A DNA stretch of 19,607 nucleotides from CAZAQB01 sp964487155 (GTDB lineage Bacteria; Pseudomonadota; Gammaproteobacteria; Nitrococcales; Nitrococcaceae): NCBI GenBank assembly GCA_964487155.1, contig CAZAQB010000058.1:1-19607 (forward strand), read 5' to 3'. Shown piece by piece: positions 13,707 to 19,607 of this stretch. A model generated the notes under the pieces. The model was not told where the DNA came from, made no database searches, and saw nothing but the letters and a program-made list of their open reading frames with translations. Both the position numbers and the translations under genes were made by a program. The number at the start of each line of letters is the position of its first letter. Within the stretch, counting starts at the first letter, position 1.

Positions 13707-14639
13707 TCACGACCAGTGCCGCTCCAGCCAGTCCAGGGTCGCGCAGAGGTCCGCCTGACGGGCGCATTCAAGCAGATCCCCCAGCCGTGGAGCGGCGTCC
13801 AGGGAGAACGGCTCGCCCGGGGGCAGGGGCGCGTTGACACGCTGGTAGGCCTCACCCAGCAGGGCCTCGGCCTGGCGGTGGGTGGATTCGGTCATGCCGT
13901 CCAGCATCATCTCCAGCAGGCCGTTCTCCACCCATTCGGACAGCGGCCAGTCGCGGCGCCGGCCGGACACGAAGCGCGGTGTAATGCCGGTGCCGAGCGA
14001 CAGCACCCGCAGTGCCGGCAGGGGCGGTCCGACGCCGGCACGGTGGCGGCGCAGCAGCTCGGCGCTGGCCAGCAGGGTAGGGTTGGGGGCAAACACCCCG
14101 CCGTCCACGAAGCCGTCCACCGAGGGGAAGAAGCCCGGTGCGGCGCTGGTGTAGAGCGCCACCTGCCAGGCCAGGCGCTCGGCGTCCGGGGCGTCGCGGT
14201 CCAGGGTATGGATGAGCCGCGGCTGCCAGCTGCGCATCTGCGGGTCGGGCTGCCGGGTGTCCAGCTCGAAGCAGGGGATCATCACCGGCACGGACAGATC
14301 CCCGAGACGGGTCTGGGCGCCAAGCTCGCGTTTGAGCTCCCGTCGCAGCACACGGTTGTCATAGAAGGCGCCGGCGTGGCGCACCAAGTCCGGGGTCTGC
14401 TCGCCCGCCCGGCGCTGGAAGATCTGCCGGCTGCGTTCCAGGTAGAGGCCGCGCATGTGGGCGGGGGAGCGCCCGCTGGCCAGGGCCAGGGCCAGGATGC
14501 CGCCGCTGGAGGTGCCGGCCAGCAGGTCGGCCCGGGACAGAAGGTCCGGCACCCGCGCCATCAGCTGCTCCAGCAGGGCGGCGGTCACCAACCCCCGCAC
14601 CCCGCCGCCGTCCAGGGAAATCACCCGGAACCGTTCCAC
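13707..14639 (-). CDS. Patatin-like phospholipase
   Basis: A 310-residue patatin-like acyl hydrolase. The oxyanion-hole motif is DGGGVRG (10-16), the nucleophile elbow is GTSSG (42-46) with Ser44, and the catalytic-dyad Asp is in VDGGVFAPNP (DGG at 179-181). ALYTSAAPGFFPS just before it is the usual patatin block. The expected activity is lipid acyl hydrolysis. There is no signal peptide if the GTG at 14639 is used, a start supported by GGAGG six bases upstream and lying right before the conserved RFRVISLDGG. Upstream in-frame ATGs at 14699, 14708 or 14747 would add 20-36 residues rich in Arg and Gln and run into crcB, so they are less likely. No CD-NTase or other defence partner is adjacent. 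Confidence 0.92.
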   Translation of the reverse strand: MERFRVISLDGGGVRGLVTAALLEQLMARVPDLLSRADLLAGTSSGGILALALASGRSPAHMRGLYLERSRQIFQRRAGEQTPDLVRHAGAFYDNRVLRRELKRELGAQTRLGDLSVPVMIPCFELDTRQPDPQMRSWQPRLIHTLDRDAPDAERLAWQVALYTSAAPGFFPSVDGFVDGGVFAPNPTLLASAELLRRHRAGVGPPLPALRVLSLGTGITPRFVSGRRRDWPLSEWVENGLLEMMLDGMTESTHRQAEALLGEAYQRVNAPLPPGEPFSLDAAPRLGDLLECARQADLCATLDWLERHWS

Positions 14640-14745
14640 CGCCTGCCTCCGCCGCTGTCTCCCGCTTGCGCCTCCTTGCCGGGCGCGCGTGCCTGTCATA
14701 GTGTCCATGGCAACGGCGCCGGGCGCCATGGGCATGGGGCAGGGC

Positions 14746-15129
14746 ATGGGAGTCTACGCACTGATGGCGGTGGGTGTGGGTGCGATGCTGGGCGCCTGGT
14801 GCCGCTGGGGACTCGGCAGCTGGCTCAACCCCCTGTTTCCCACCCTGCCCCTTGGCACCCTGGCCGCAAATCTGGGTGGCGCCTTCCTGGTCGGGCTGGC
14901 GGTGGAGTTCAGCGCCCGCCACGCCAGCCTGCCCCCGGAACTGCGGCTGCTGTTGATCACCGGCTTTCTGGGCGCGCTGACCACGTTCTCGACGTTTTCC
15001 GCGGAGGTGGTGACCCTGCTGCGGCGCTCGGAACTGGTCTGGGCGGTGGCGTCCATGGGGGCGCACCTGATGGGCAGCCTGCTGCTGACCGCCGCAGGCA
15101 TGTGGGTGGCCCGGATGGTGGCGCGCTGA
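14746..15129 (+). CDS. crcB: Fluoride ion channel CrcB/Fluc
   Basis: A 127-residue, four-helix membrane protein that as an antiparallel dimer exports fluoride passively and selectively. Conserved elements are the early GAWCRWGLG Arg (about residue 20), GTLAANLGGAF with Asn42, and the GFLGALTTFSTFSAE block containing the Phe-box residues Phe81 and Phe84 and the central Na+-binding region. The ATG at 14746 gives the usual family length. In-frame ATGs at 14728 and 14734 are alternatives that would add only MGMGQG-like residues. The gene is divergent from the patatin gene and overlaps the following DUF190 gene by one base (TGATG), so the two are likely cotranslated. No fluoride riboswitch pattern was seen upstream. 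Confidence 0.95.
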   Translation: MGVYALMAVGVGAMLGAWCRWGLGSWLNPLFPTLPLGTLAANLGGAFLVGLAVEFSARHASLPPELRLLLITGFLGALTTFSTFSAEVVTLLRRSELVWAVASMGAHLMGSLLLTAAGMWVARMVAR

Positions 15130-15458
15130 TGGCCCCGGTGGACGGCTGCACGCTGCAGTTCTTCGTGCCGGAGTCCCGCCGCATCCACGGCCGGGCCGCC
15201 CATGACTGGCTGCTGGAGACCGCCCGCGCCATGGGCATCGCCGGCGGCAGCGCGTTCCGGGGTATCGCCGGCTATGGCCGCCACGGCGTGTGCCACGAAG
15301 AGCACTTCTTCGAACTGGCCGGGGACCTGCCGGTGCAGGTGCTGTTCGCCCTTACCGAGGCGGAGGCCGACCGGCTGCCGGCGCGTCTCGACCAGGACGG
15401 CGTGGCCCTGGTCTATACCCGGCAGAGCGCCCGTTTCGGATTGACCGGCGAGCCGTGA
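15129..15458 (+). CDS. DUF190 domain-containing protein
   Basis: A 109-residue soluble protein of the DUF190 family, which is structurally PII-like by family description. Visible features are an N-terminal strand (CTLQFFVPES), a helix (HDWLLETARAMGI), the conserved GSAFRGIAGYGRHG segment (about 40-53), a FELAGDLPVQVLF strand pair and a C-terminal helix (EAEADRLPARL). DUF190 proteins are commonly encoded with or fused to CrcB, which is the case here: the start codon overlaps the crcB stop codon. A regulatory or accessory role in fluoride export is the natural inference, but no biochemical role is established. The ATG is chosen because of this coupling. Confidence 0.92.
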   Translation: MAPVDGCTLQFFVPESRRIHGRAAHDWLLETARAMGIAGGSAFRGIAGYGRHGVCHEEHFFELAGDLPVQVLFALTEAEADRLPARLDQDGVALVYTRQSARFGLTGEP

Positions 15459-15545
15459 GAACCCGGGAACCCGACGCTTTTCCAGCCGCGCCCTTCCCCG
15501 ATATAGTCGGGACAGTGTCGGGGAGACACTGCGGAGGTGGCAGCC

Positions 15546-16274
15546 ATGAGCGACTCGGTGGACCGGCGGCGCCGGCGATTCTGCGGCGGCTGCCTGTCGG
15601 CTGCGGCCCTGGCCGGCGGCATGCCGGTCACCGGCTGGGGGGCGCGCGGGCCGCTCGCGAGCTATCCGCGGGCCACGCTGGTGAACCGCTTCGGCGACCC
15701 GGTGCAGCTGTCCTCGCTGCAGGCCGGGACAAGCTACGTGTTCGCCTACCCGTACGTGAGCACGCCCTGTTTTCTGCTGGACCTGGGGCGCCCACTGCAG
15801 GATGGCGTGCAGCTGGAGACCCGGGACGGCGCCCCCTACCAGTGGCAGGGCGGAGTGGGGCCGCGCCGCTCGGTGGTGGCGTTCTCGGCCATCTGCTCCC
15901 ACCGCATGACCCATCCCTCCCGGCAGGTGAGCTTCATCAACTACCGCCCCGGCGAATCGGAACCGGGGGCCAGCGGCGCGGGGGTCATCCACTGCTGTTC
16001 GGAGAACAGCATCTACGACCCGGCGGCGGGCGGCCGGGTGCTGTCCGGACCCGCCCCGGAGCCCCTGGCGGCCATCGCCCTGGACTACGAGCCGGCCTCC
16101 GACAGCCTGAACGCCGTGGGGGCCTACGGTGGCACCCTGTTCCAGCAGTTCCTGGAGCAGTTCGGCTCCCGGCTGGCCCTGGAGTACGGTGGCAGCCGCT
16201 TCAGCGACGCGGCGGGCGAGGCCACCACGGTGATGACCCTGGAGGAGTTCTCGCGGGTGCAGACCCATTGCTGA
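15546..16274 (+). CDS. Tat-exported Rieske-like [2Fe-2S] protein
   Basis: A 242-residue protein. The N-terminus has a run of five Arg followed by FCGG and the hydrophobic CLSAAALAGG, a twin-arginine export signal of the Rieske type. The first cluster motif is Cys117-Ser-His119 (SAICSHRMTHP). The second half follows after an insert: IHCCSENSIYDPAAGGRVLSG (His149 to Gly168 region). Related sequences, as I recall them, read CSEH at this point, giving the C-x2-H ligand pair; here the fourth position is Asn154. If so, the cluster may be absent or differently ligated. The PAPEPLAAIALDY ending of the domain is typical of Rieske folds. A strong GGAGGTGG precedes the ATG. It is 87 bp after the DUF190 gene. 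Confidence 0.8.
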   Translation: MSDSVDRRRRRFCGGCLSAAALAGGMPVTGWGARGPLASYPRATLVNRFGDPVQLSSLQAGTSYVFAYPYVSTPCFLLDLGRPLQDGVQLETRDGAPYQWQGGVGPRRSVVAFSAICSHRMTHPSRQVSFINYRPGESEPGASGAGVIHCCSENSIYDPAAGGRVLSGPAPEPLAAIALDYEPASDSLNAVGAYGGTLFQQFLEQFGSRLALEYGGSRFSDAAGEATTVMTLEEFSRVQTHC

Positions 16275-16335
16275 GCCGCCTGCCTGGGCGCGTGGCAATG
16301 CCGCCACGAAGTTGCCCCATGGTCCCCCGGGTGCC

Positions 16336-16851
16336 ATGCGCACGCGCCCACCGATGAGTCGGCTGGGCCCGCGCGTGGCCGCCCTGGCGCTGCTTACCGG
16401 CGGCCTGCTGCTGGCCGGGCCCCTGTTCACCCAGGACGCCCCCGGGCAGCGCGGCCTGGCGGTCTGGCAGGGCATGGAGCGGGTGGTGCTGGAGCTCTCT
16501 CCGCCGTCTCTGGCGGCCGCCCCGCGGCGCCTGGAGGTACGCCAGGCCGACGAGCCCGCCGAGTGGCAGCAGGGTATGCAGTACCTGCCGGCCGCCACCG
16601 TCAGGGCGCATCCCATCTGGTTCCAGTTCCGGCAGCCCTTCGAGCCCTCGTTCCACATGCGCAACGTGGCCATTGCCCTGGACATCGCCTGGGTGGCGCC
16701 GGACGGCAAGGTGCTGGCGGTGGAGCGGATGGTCCCCGAGACCACAGGCTACAGCCCACCGGGGCCGATTCTGTATGTGCTGGAGACCGCCGCCGGCCAG
16801 GCGGCACGCCTTGGCGTGGTGCCCGGGGCGCGGGTGCGGGTGGCGGAGTAG
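16336..16851 (+). CDS. DUF192 domain-containing exported protein
   Basis: A 171-residue protein with an N-terminal signal or membrane anchor (basic MRTRPPMSRLGPR, then hydrophobic VAALALLTGGLLLAG) and a DUF192 domain in the remainder. Family blocks seen are FHMRNVAIALDIAWVAPDGKV (about 108-128, in place of the common FWMKNT.iPLDi..id.dG.V), the MVPETTGYSP segment and VLETAAGQAARLGVVPG near the C-terminus. The more usual GLMgR region is degenerate here (WQQGMQYLP). The domain is small and all-beta, of unknown function, and usually periplasmic. The ATG at 16336 is chosen over 16354 and 16312 on the basis of the basic n-region; no clear Shine-Dalgarno decides it. It follows the Rieske-like gene by 62 bp and is probably cotranscribed. 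Confidence 0.85.
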   Translation: MRTRPPMSRLGPRVAALALLTGGLLLAGPLFTQDAPGQRGLAVWQGMERVVLELSPPSLAAAPRRLEVRQADEPAEWQQGMQYLPAATVRAHPIWFQFRQPFEPSFHMRNVAIALDIAWVAPDGKVLAVERMVPETTGYSPPGPILYVLETAAGQAARLGVVPGARVRVAE

Positions 16852-16914
16852 CCTGTCTCCGGCGCCGGGCGGCGCCCCCGTCGGCGGCCTTGGGCCGGTA
16901 CCTTGCCTCTCGAA

Positions 16915-17017
16915 CACGCCGGATGCGGCGCTGCGCGCCTTATCCGGCCTACGCGGGCTCCGCCCGGCGCTGGATCGGAGCCCGCGTAGGCCGGATAAGC
17001 GAAGCGCATCCGGCGTG
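16915..17017. repeat. REP pair (BIME-like) between convergent genes
   Basis: Two inverted units, 16915-16961 and 16977-17017, around a 15-base centre, each with CGCCGGATGCG and CTTATCCGGCCTACGCGGG or the complement. The inverted pairing extends through CGCGGGCTCC/GGAGCCCGCG, so this copy is a longer near-perfect palindrome than the one at 1113-1215. It separates the 3' ends of the DUF192 gene and aspS. Confidence 0.9.
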
Positions 17018-17075
17018 GGGTTCCGGCTCGGGCCAGGCTCCTGCGCGCCCCCGGTGCCGGGAGGGGCTGCAGGCC

Positions 17076-18845
17076 TCACGGCGTGTGCCGGATGCGAATC
17101 GCCAGCTCCCGCAGGGCGGCCTCGTCCACCGGGGCCGGGGCCTCGGTGAGCAGGCAGGCGCCGGTCTGGGTCTTGGGGAAGGCCATCACGTCGCGGATGG
17201 ACGTGGCTCCGGTCATCAGCATCACCAGGCGGTCCAGGCCGAAGGCGATGCCGCCGTGGGGCGGGGCGCCGTAGTCCAGGGCCTCCAGCAGGAAGCCGAA
17301 CTTGGCGTGGGCTTCGTCCTCGCCCATGCCCAGCAGCTCGAGCACCGCCGCCTGCATTTCCGGGCGGTGGATACGGATCGAGCCGCCGCCGATCTCGGTG
17401 CCGTTCAGCACCATGTCGTAGGCCCTTGAGGCGGCGGCCTCGGGGGCGGCCCTGAGGCTCTCCACGTCGTCCACGGCGGGGGCGGTGAAGGGGTGGTGCA
17501 GGGCGTAGTAGCGGCGGTCCTTGTCGTCGTACTCGAACATCGGGAAGTCCACCACCCAGAGCGGCCGCCAGCCCGGCTCCACCAGCCCCAGGTCGTGGCC
17601 CAGGCGCACCCGCAGGGCGGCCAGGGACTCGTTCACCACCTTCGCCCGGTCGGCGCCGAAGAACACCAGGTCGCCGGCCTGCGCGCCGGTGCGCTCCAGA
17701 ATCCCGGTCACCGCGGCATTCGGCAGGAACTTCAGAATCGGGGACTGCAGGCCGTCGCGGCCCTGGGCCGGGTCGTTCACCTTGATGTAGGCGAGGCCGC
17801 GGGCCCCGTAACGGCCCACGAAGGCGGTGTAGTCGTCGATGGCCTTGCGGGTCAGCGTCCCGCCTCCGGGTACGCGCAGTGCGGCCACCCGGCCCCGGGG
17901 GTCGGCGGCGGGGCCGGAGAACACCTTGAACTCGGCCTCCGCGACCAGGTCGCCCACCTCCACCAGTTCCAGGGGGATGCGCAGGTCGGGGCGGTCGATG
18001 CCGAAGCGGTGCATCGCCTCGGTGTAGGTCAGCCGCAGGAAGGGGTCCGGCAGCTCCTCGCCCAGCACCTCCCGGAACAGGGTCCGGATCATGGATTCCA
18101 TCAGTTCCATGATGGCCTGCTCGTCCATGAACGAGCACTCGATGTCGAGCTGGGTGAATTCCGGCTGCCGGTCGGCGCGCAGATCCTCGTCCCGGAAGCA
18201 GCGCACGATCTGGTAGTAGCGGTCCAGCCCGGACATCATCAGCAGCTGCTTGAACAGCTGCGGCGACTGGGGCAGCGCATAGAACGCCCCCGGGTGCTGG
18301 CGGCTCGGCACCAGGAAGTCGCGGGCGCCCTCCGGGGTGGCCCGGGTGAGCATCGGGGTCTCGACGTCGACGAACCCCGCCTCGTCCAGAAATCGCCGCA
18401 GCGCCGCGGCGGCCCGGGCCCGGGTGCGCAGCCGCTGCTGCATCACCGGCCGGCGCAGGTCCACGTAGCGGTGGCGCAGGCGGGTGTCCTCGCCGACGTC
18501 GTCCTCGTCGAGCTGGAACGGCGGCGTGCGGGCGGCGTTCAGTACCTCAAGCTCGCGGCCGAACAGCTCCACCATGCCGGTGGGCAGGGAGCGATTCTCG
18601 GTGCCCTCCGGGCGCCGGCGCACGGTGCCGCGCACCTGCAGCACGTACTCGCTGCGCACCCGCTCGGCGCGGTTGAAGGCCTCGCCCACGTCCGGGTCCA
18701 GCACCACCTGCAGCAGGCCCTCGCGATCGCGCAGGTCGAGGAAGATGACCCCGCCGTGGTCGCGGCGCCGGTGCACCCAGCCGCACACCGTCACCTCGGA
18801 GTCGAGCAGGGACTCGTCAACCTCACCGCAGTAATGGGTGCGCAT
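17076..18845 (-). CDS. aspS: Aspartate--tRNA ligase
   Basis: A 589-residue bacterial-type class II AspRS. It has an N-terminal anticodon-binding OB fold (about 1-105), the catalytic core with motif 2 (IVRCFRDEDLRADRQPEF) and motif 3 (GIAFGLDRLVML), and the bacterial GAD insertion domain between them. The residues that separate tRNA specificity in Pseudomonas AspRS are His30 (RRRDHGG) and Gly81 (RRPEG) here, both as in the non-discriminating enzyme; Escherichia has Leu and Lys. The enzyme is therefore predicted to charge tRNA-Asn with Asp as well. The ATG at 18845 matches where homologues begin (MRTHYCG). A GTG two codons earlier (18851) has better Shine-Dalgarno spacing and may be used instead. 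Confidence 0.97.
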   Translation of the reverse strand: MRTHYCGEVDESLLDSEVTVCGWVHRRRDHGGVIFLDLRDREGLLQVVLDPDVGEAFNRAERVRSEYVLQVRGTVRRRPEGTENRSLPTGMVELFGRELEVLNAARTPPFQLDEDDVGEDTRLRHRYVDLRRPVMQQRLRTRARAAAALRRFLDEAGFVDVETPMLTRATPEGARDFLVPSRQHPGAFYALPQSPQLFKQLLMMSGLDRYYQIVRCFRDEDLRADRQPEFTQLDIECSFMDEQAIMELMESMIRTLFREVLGEELPDPFLRLTYTEAMHRFGIDRPDLRIPLELVEVGDLVAEAEFKVFSGPAADPRGRVAALRVPGGGTLTRKAIDDYTAFVGRYGARGLAYIKVNDPAQGRDGLQSPILKFLPNAAVTGILERTGAQAGDLVFFGADRAKVVNESLAALRVRLGHDLGLVEPGWRPLWVVDFPMFEYDDKDRRYYALHHPFTAPAVDDVESLRAAPEAAASRAYDMVLNGTEIGGGSIRIHRPEMQAAVLELLGMGEDEAHAKFGFLLEALDYGAPPHGGIAFGLDRLVMLMTGATSIRDVMAFPKTQTGACLLTEAPAPVDEAALRELAIRIRHTP

Positions 18846-18930
18846 GGACACGGCAAGCTCCGCCGGCAGGGATCTCAGAAGCAGCGGATGGTACGACCTG
18901 CCCCGGAGTCTCGCAACACGACGGCATGCG

Positions 18931-18970
18931 GCCGCCGCCGCAGCAGATCATCCCTAACTCCGACAGGCCG
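18931..18970. mobile_element. MITE family B, decayed end fragment
   Basis: About 40 bases resembling the right end of the copy at 13533-13693: GCCGCCGCCGCAGCAGATCA, then CCCTAACTCCGACAGGCCG, followed by CTAG at 18971-18974. Several substitutions separate it from the full copies and no left end is visible. It is probably the remains of an old insertion between fmdB and aspS. Confidence 0.65.
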
Positions 18971-19082
18971 CTAGAGTCACGCCTGCTCTTGACGAACGGA
19001 TTCACCGATCAACGAATCAACCGCCGGGCGCGATCAGACGTCCCGAGGCGGACACCGGGAGCGGGCAGGACAGGACCCGCCT

Positions 19083-19412
19083 TCAGCCCTCGGCGGCCTT
19101 GGGCGCCGGCTTGCTGGGGGCGGCCGGTTTGCTGTCGCCGCCGGATTTCGACCCGGCGTCGGTCTTGGTATCGGGTTTGGAATCCGCCTTGGACTCGCCC
19201 CCGGACTCACCCGCCAGGTTGCGTTTCTTGCGATCCTTGAAGTCGGTCTCATACCAGCCGCCGCCCTTCAGGCGGAAGGCCGCGGCCGAGATCTTCTTGC
19301 GCAGCGCCGTGGCCTGACAGGCGGGGCAGTCCTGCAAAGGCTCATCGCTGATGGCCTGCAGGGCCTCCAGTTCATGCCCGCAGGCGTCGCAGACATACTC
19401 GTAGATTGGCAT
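19083..19412 (-). CDS. FmdB family zinc ribbon protein
   Basis: A 109-residue protein with an N-terminal FmdB-type zinc ribbon: MPIYEYVCDACGHELEAL with Cys8 and Cys11, then DCPACQ with Cys29 and Cys32, all four metal ligands intact. Residues 33-60 form the usual continuation (LRKKISAAAFRLKGGGWYETDFK in two parts). From about residue 65 the sequence is a low-complexity Lys/Ser/Asp/Pro tail, common in the family. Function is unproven; FmdB is often called a putative regulator. The ATG has GGAGG about 9 bases upstream. Placement upstream of aspS on the same strand is a frequent arrangement in gammaproteobacteria. Here 237 bp with a MITE remnant intervene, so cotranscription is less certain. Confidence 0.93.
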   Translation of the reverse strand: MPIYEYVCDACGHELEALQAISDEPLQDCPACQATALRKKISAAAFRLKGGGWYETDFKDRKKRNLAGESGGESKADSKPDTKTDAGSKSGGDSKPAAPSKPAPKAAEG

Positions 19413-19509
19413 CCCTGATCGCCTCCGAAACAGTGCTCAATCGAACTCGCTGCCCGCCGGAAGTCGGCCTTTCTGACCCGGCCGGCACGCTCACCGCGTG
19501 GACCGGGAG

Positions 19510-19538
19510 AATATGGAGGCAGAAGTCCGGGGGAACAA
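19510..19538 (-). promoter_or_regulatory. Possible promoter upstream of fmdB
   Basis: On the minus strand TTGTTC (19538-19533) and CATATT (19515-19510) are separated by exactly 17 bp, giving moderate -35 and -10 matches about 98 bases before the fmdB start codon. The rest of 19413-19607 shows no coding sequence I can support. Confidence 0.35.
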
Positions 19539-19607
19539 GCGGTCCCGTTCTCAGTCCGCCGTCGAAGTTGGAGAATGACCGCCGCCGCTGGTTCCGCCGC
19601 CCGGCTT

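Noticed and set aside
13707..14639. Patatin as a CBASS-type defence effector
   Set aside because: No CD-NTase, Cap2/Cap3 or other defence gene is nearby. The flanking genes are fluoride export and a MITE. A lone patatin gene is not evidence of a defence system.
14640..14745. Fluoride (crcB motif) riboswitch upstream of crcB
   Set aside because: The spacer lacks the conserved crcB-motif blocks and pseudoknot pairing that I could recognise, and it is short.
1..19607. CRISPR arrays, tRNA or rRNA genes
   Set aside because: No regularly spaced direct repeats with unique spacers and no cloverleaf or rRNA sequence was recognised by eye. The repeats present are inverted or dispersed.

Overview
The window is about 19.6 kb of very GC-rich chromosome, most likely from a gammaproteobacterium. 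The reasons are a ZapG/YhcB-type (DUF1043) protein, an Escherichia-like CysK, an AspRS resembling that of Pseudomonas, and enterobacterial-like REP palindromes. A halophilic or sulfur-oxidising Ectothiorhodospiraceae-like lineage would fit the mix (DUF4202, Crp/Fnr with DUF2892, heme A synthase), but this placement is inference. Most of the window is ordinary chromosome. The unusual content lies in the spacers between genes and in a few proteins with altered key residues.

Layout. 1-376: a 162-bp MITE with its target duplication, then half of a hairpin repeat. 377-2568: a DUF4126 membrane protein and rimO, converging on a REP pair. 2692-5102: a small coiled-coil protein, cysK and heme A synthase, all rightward. 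5121-6380: two small unknown genes around a 600-bp repeat-rich spacer that holds a duplicated promoter and start region, a paired-hairpin element and a second MITE. 6381-10386: a diguanylate cyclase with a complex leader, followed by an EF-G paralogue. 10387-11380: a second paired-hairpin element and a REP-like hairpin, with leftward zapG. 11543-13697: a three-gene cassette (DUF4202, DUF2892, Crp/Fnr regulator) bracketed by two inverted copies of a second 161-bp MITE. 13707-16851: leftward patatin-like lipase, then a rightward run of crcB, DUF190, a Rieske-like Tat protein and DUF192. 16915-19412: a REP pair, aspS and fmdB (leftward), with a decayed MITE end between the last two.

How genes work together. 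crcB and DUF190 overlap by one base and look translationally coupled for fluoride export. The Crp/Fnr protein carries Cys84 and Cys90 in its effector domain. It precedes a DUF2892 gene whose upstream region has a GT(A/G)AC-type inverted repeat centred about 41 bp before a predicted start site, so it may directly activate that gene in response to a thiol or redox signal. The AspRS has the His and Gly seen in non-discriminating enzymes, which predicts that Asn-tRNA is made by the transamidation route (GatCAB).

The strongest points for follow-up are: the leader of the GGDEF gene (tandem 25/24-nt repeat, overlapping exclusive hairpins, possible five-codon leader peptide); the paired-hairpin repeats whose two loops are complementary and change together; two unrelated MITE families that both keep a Shine-Dalgarno, a GTG start and a stop after a few codons; and the Rieske-like protein in which an expected iron-ligand His appears as Asn.
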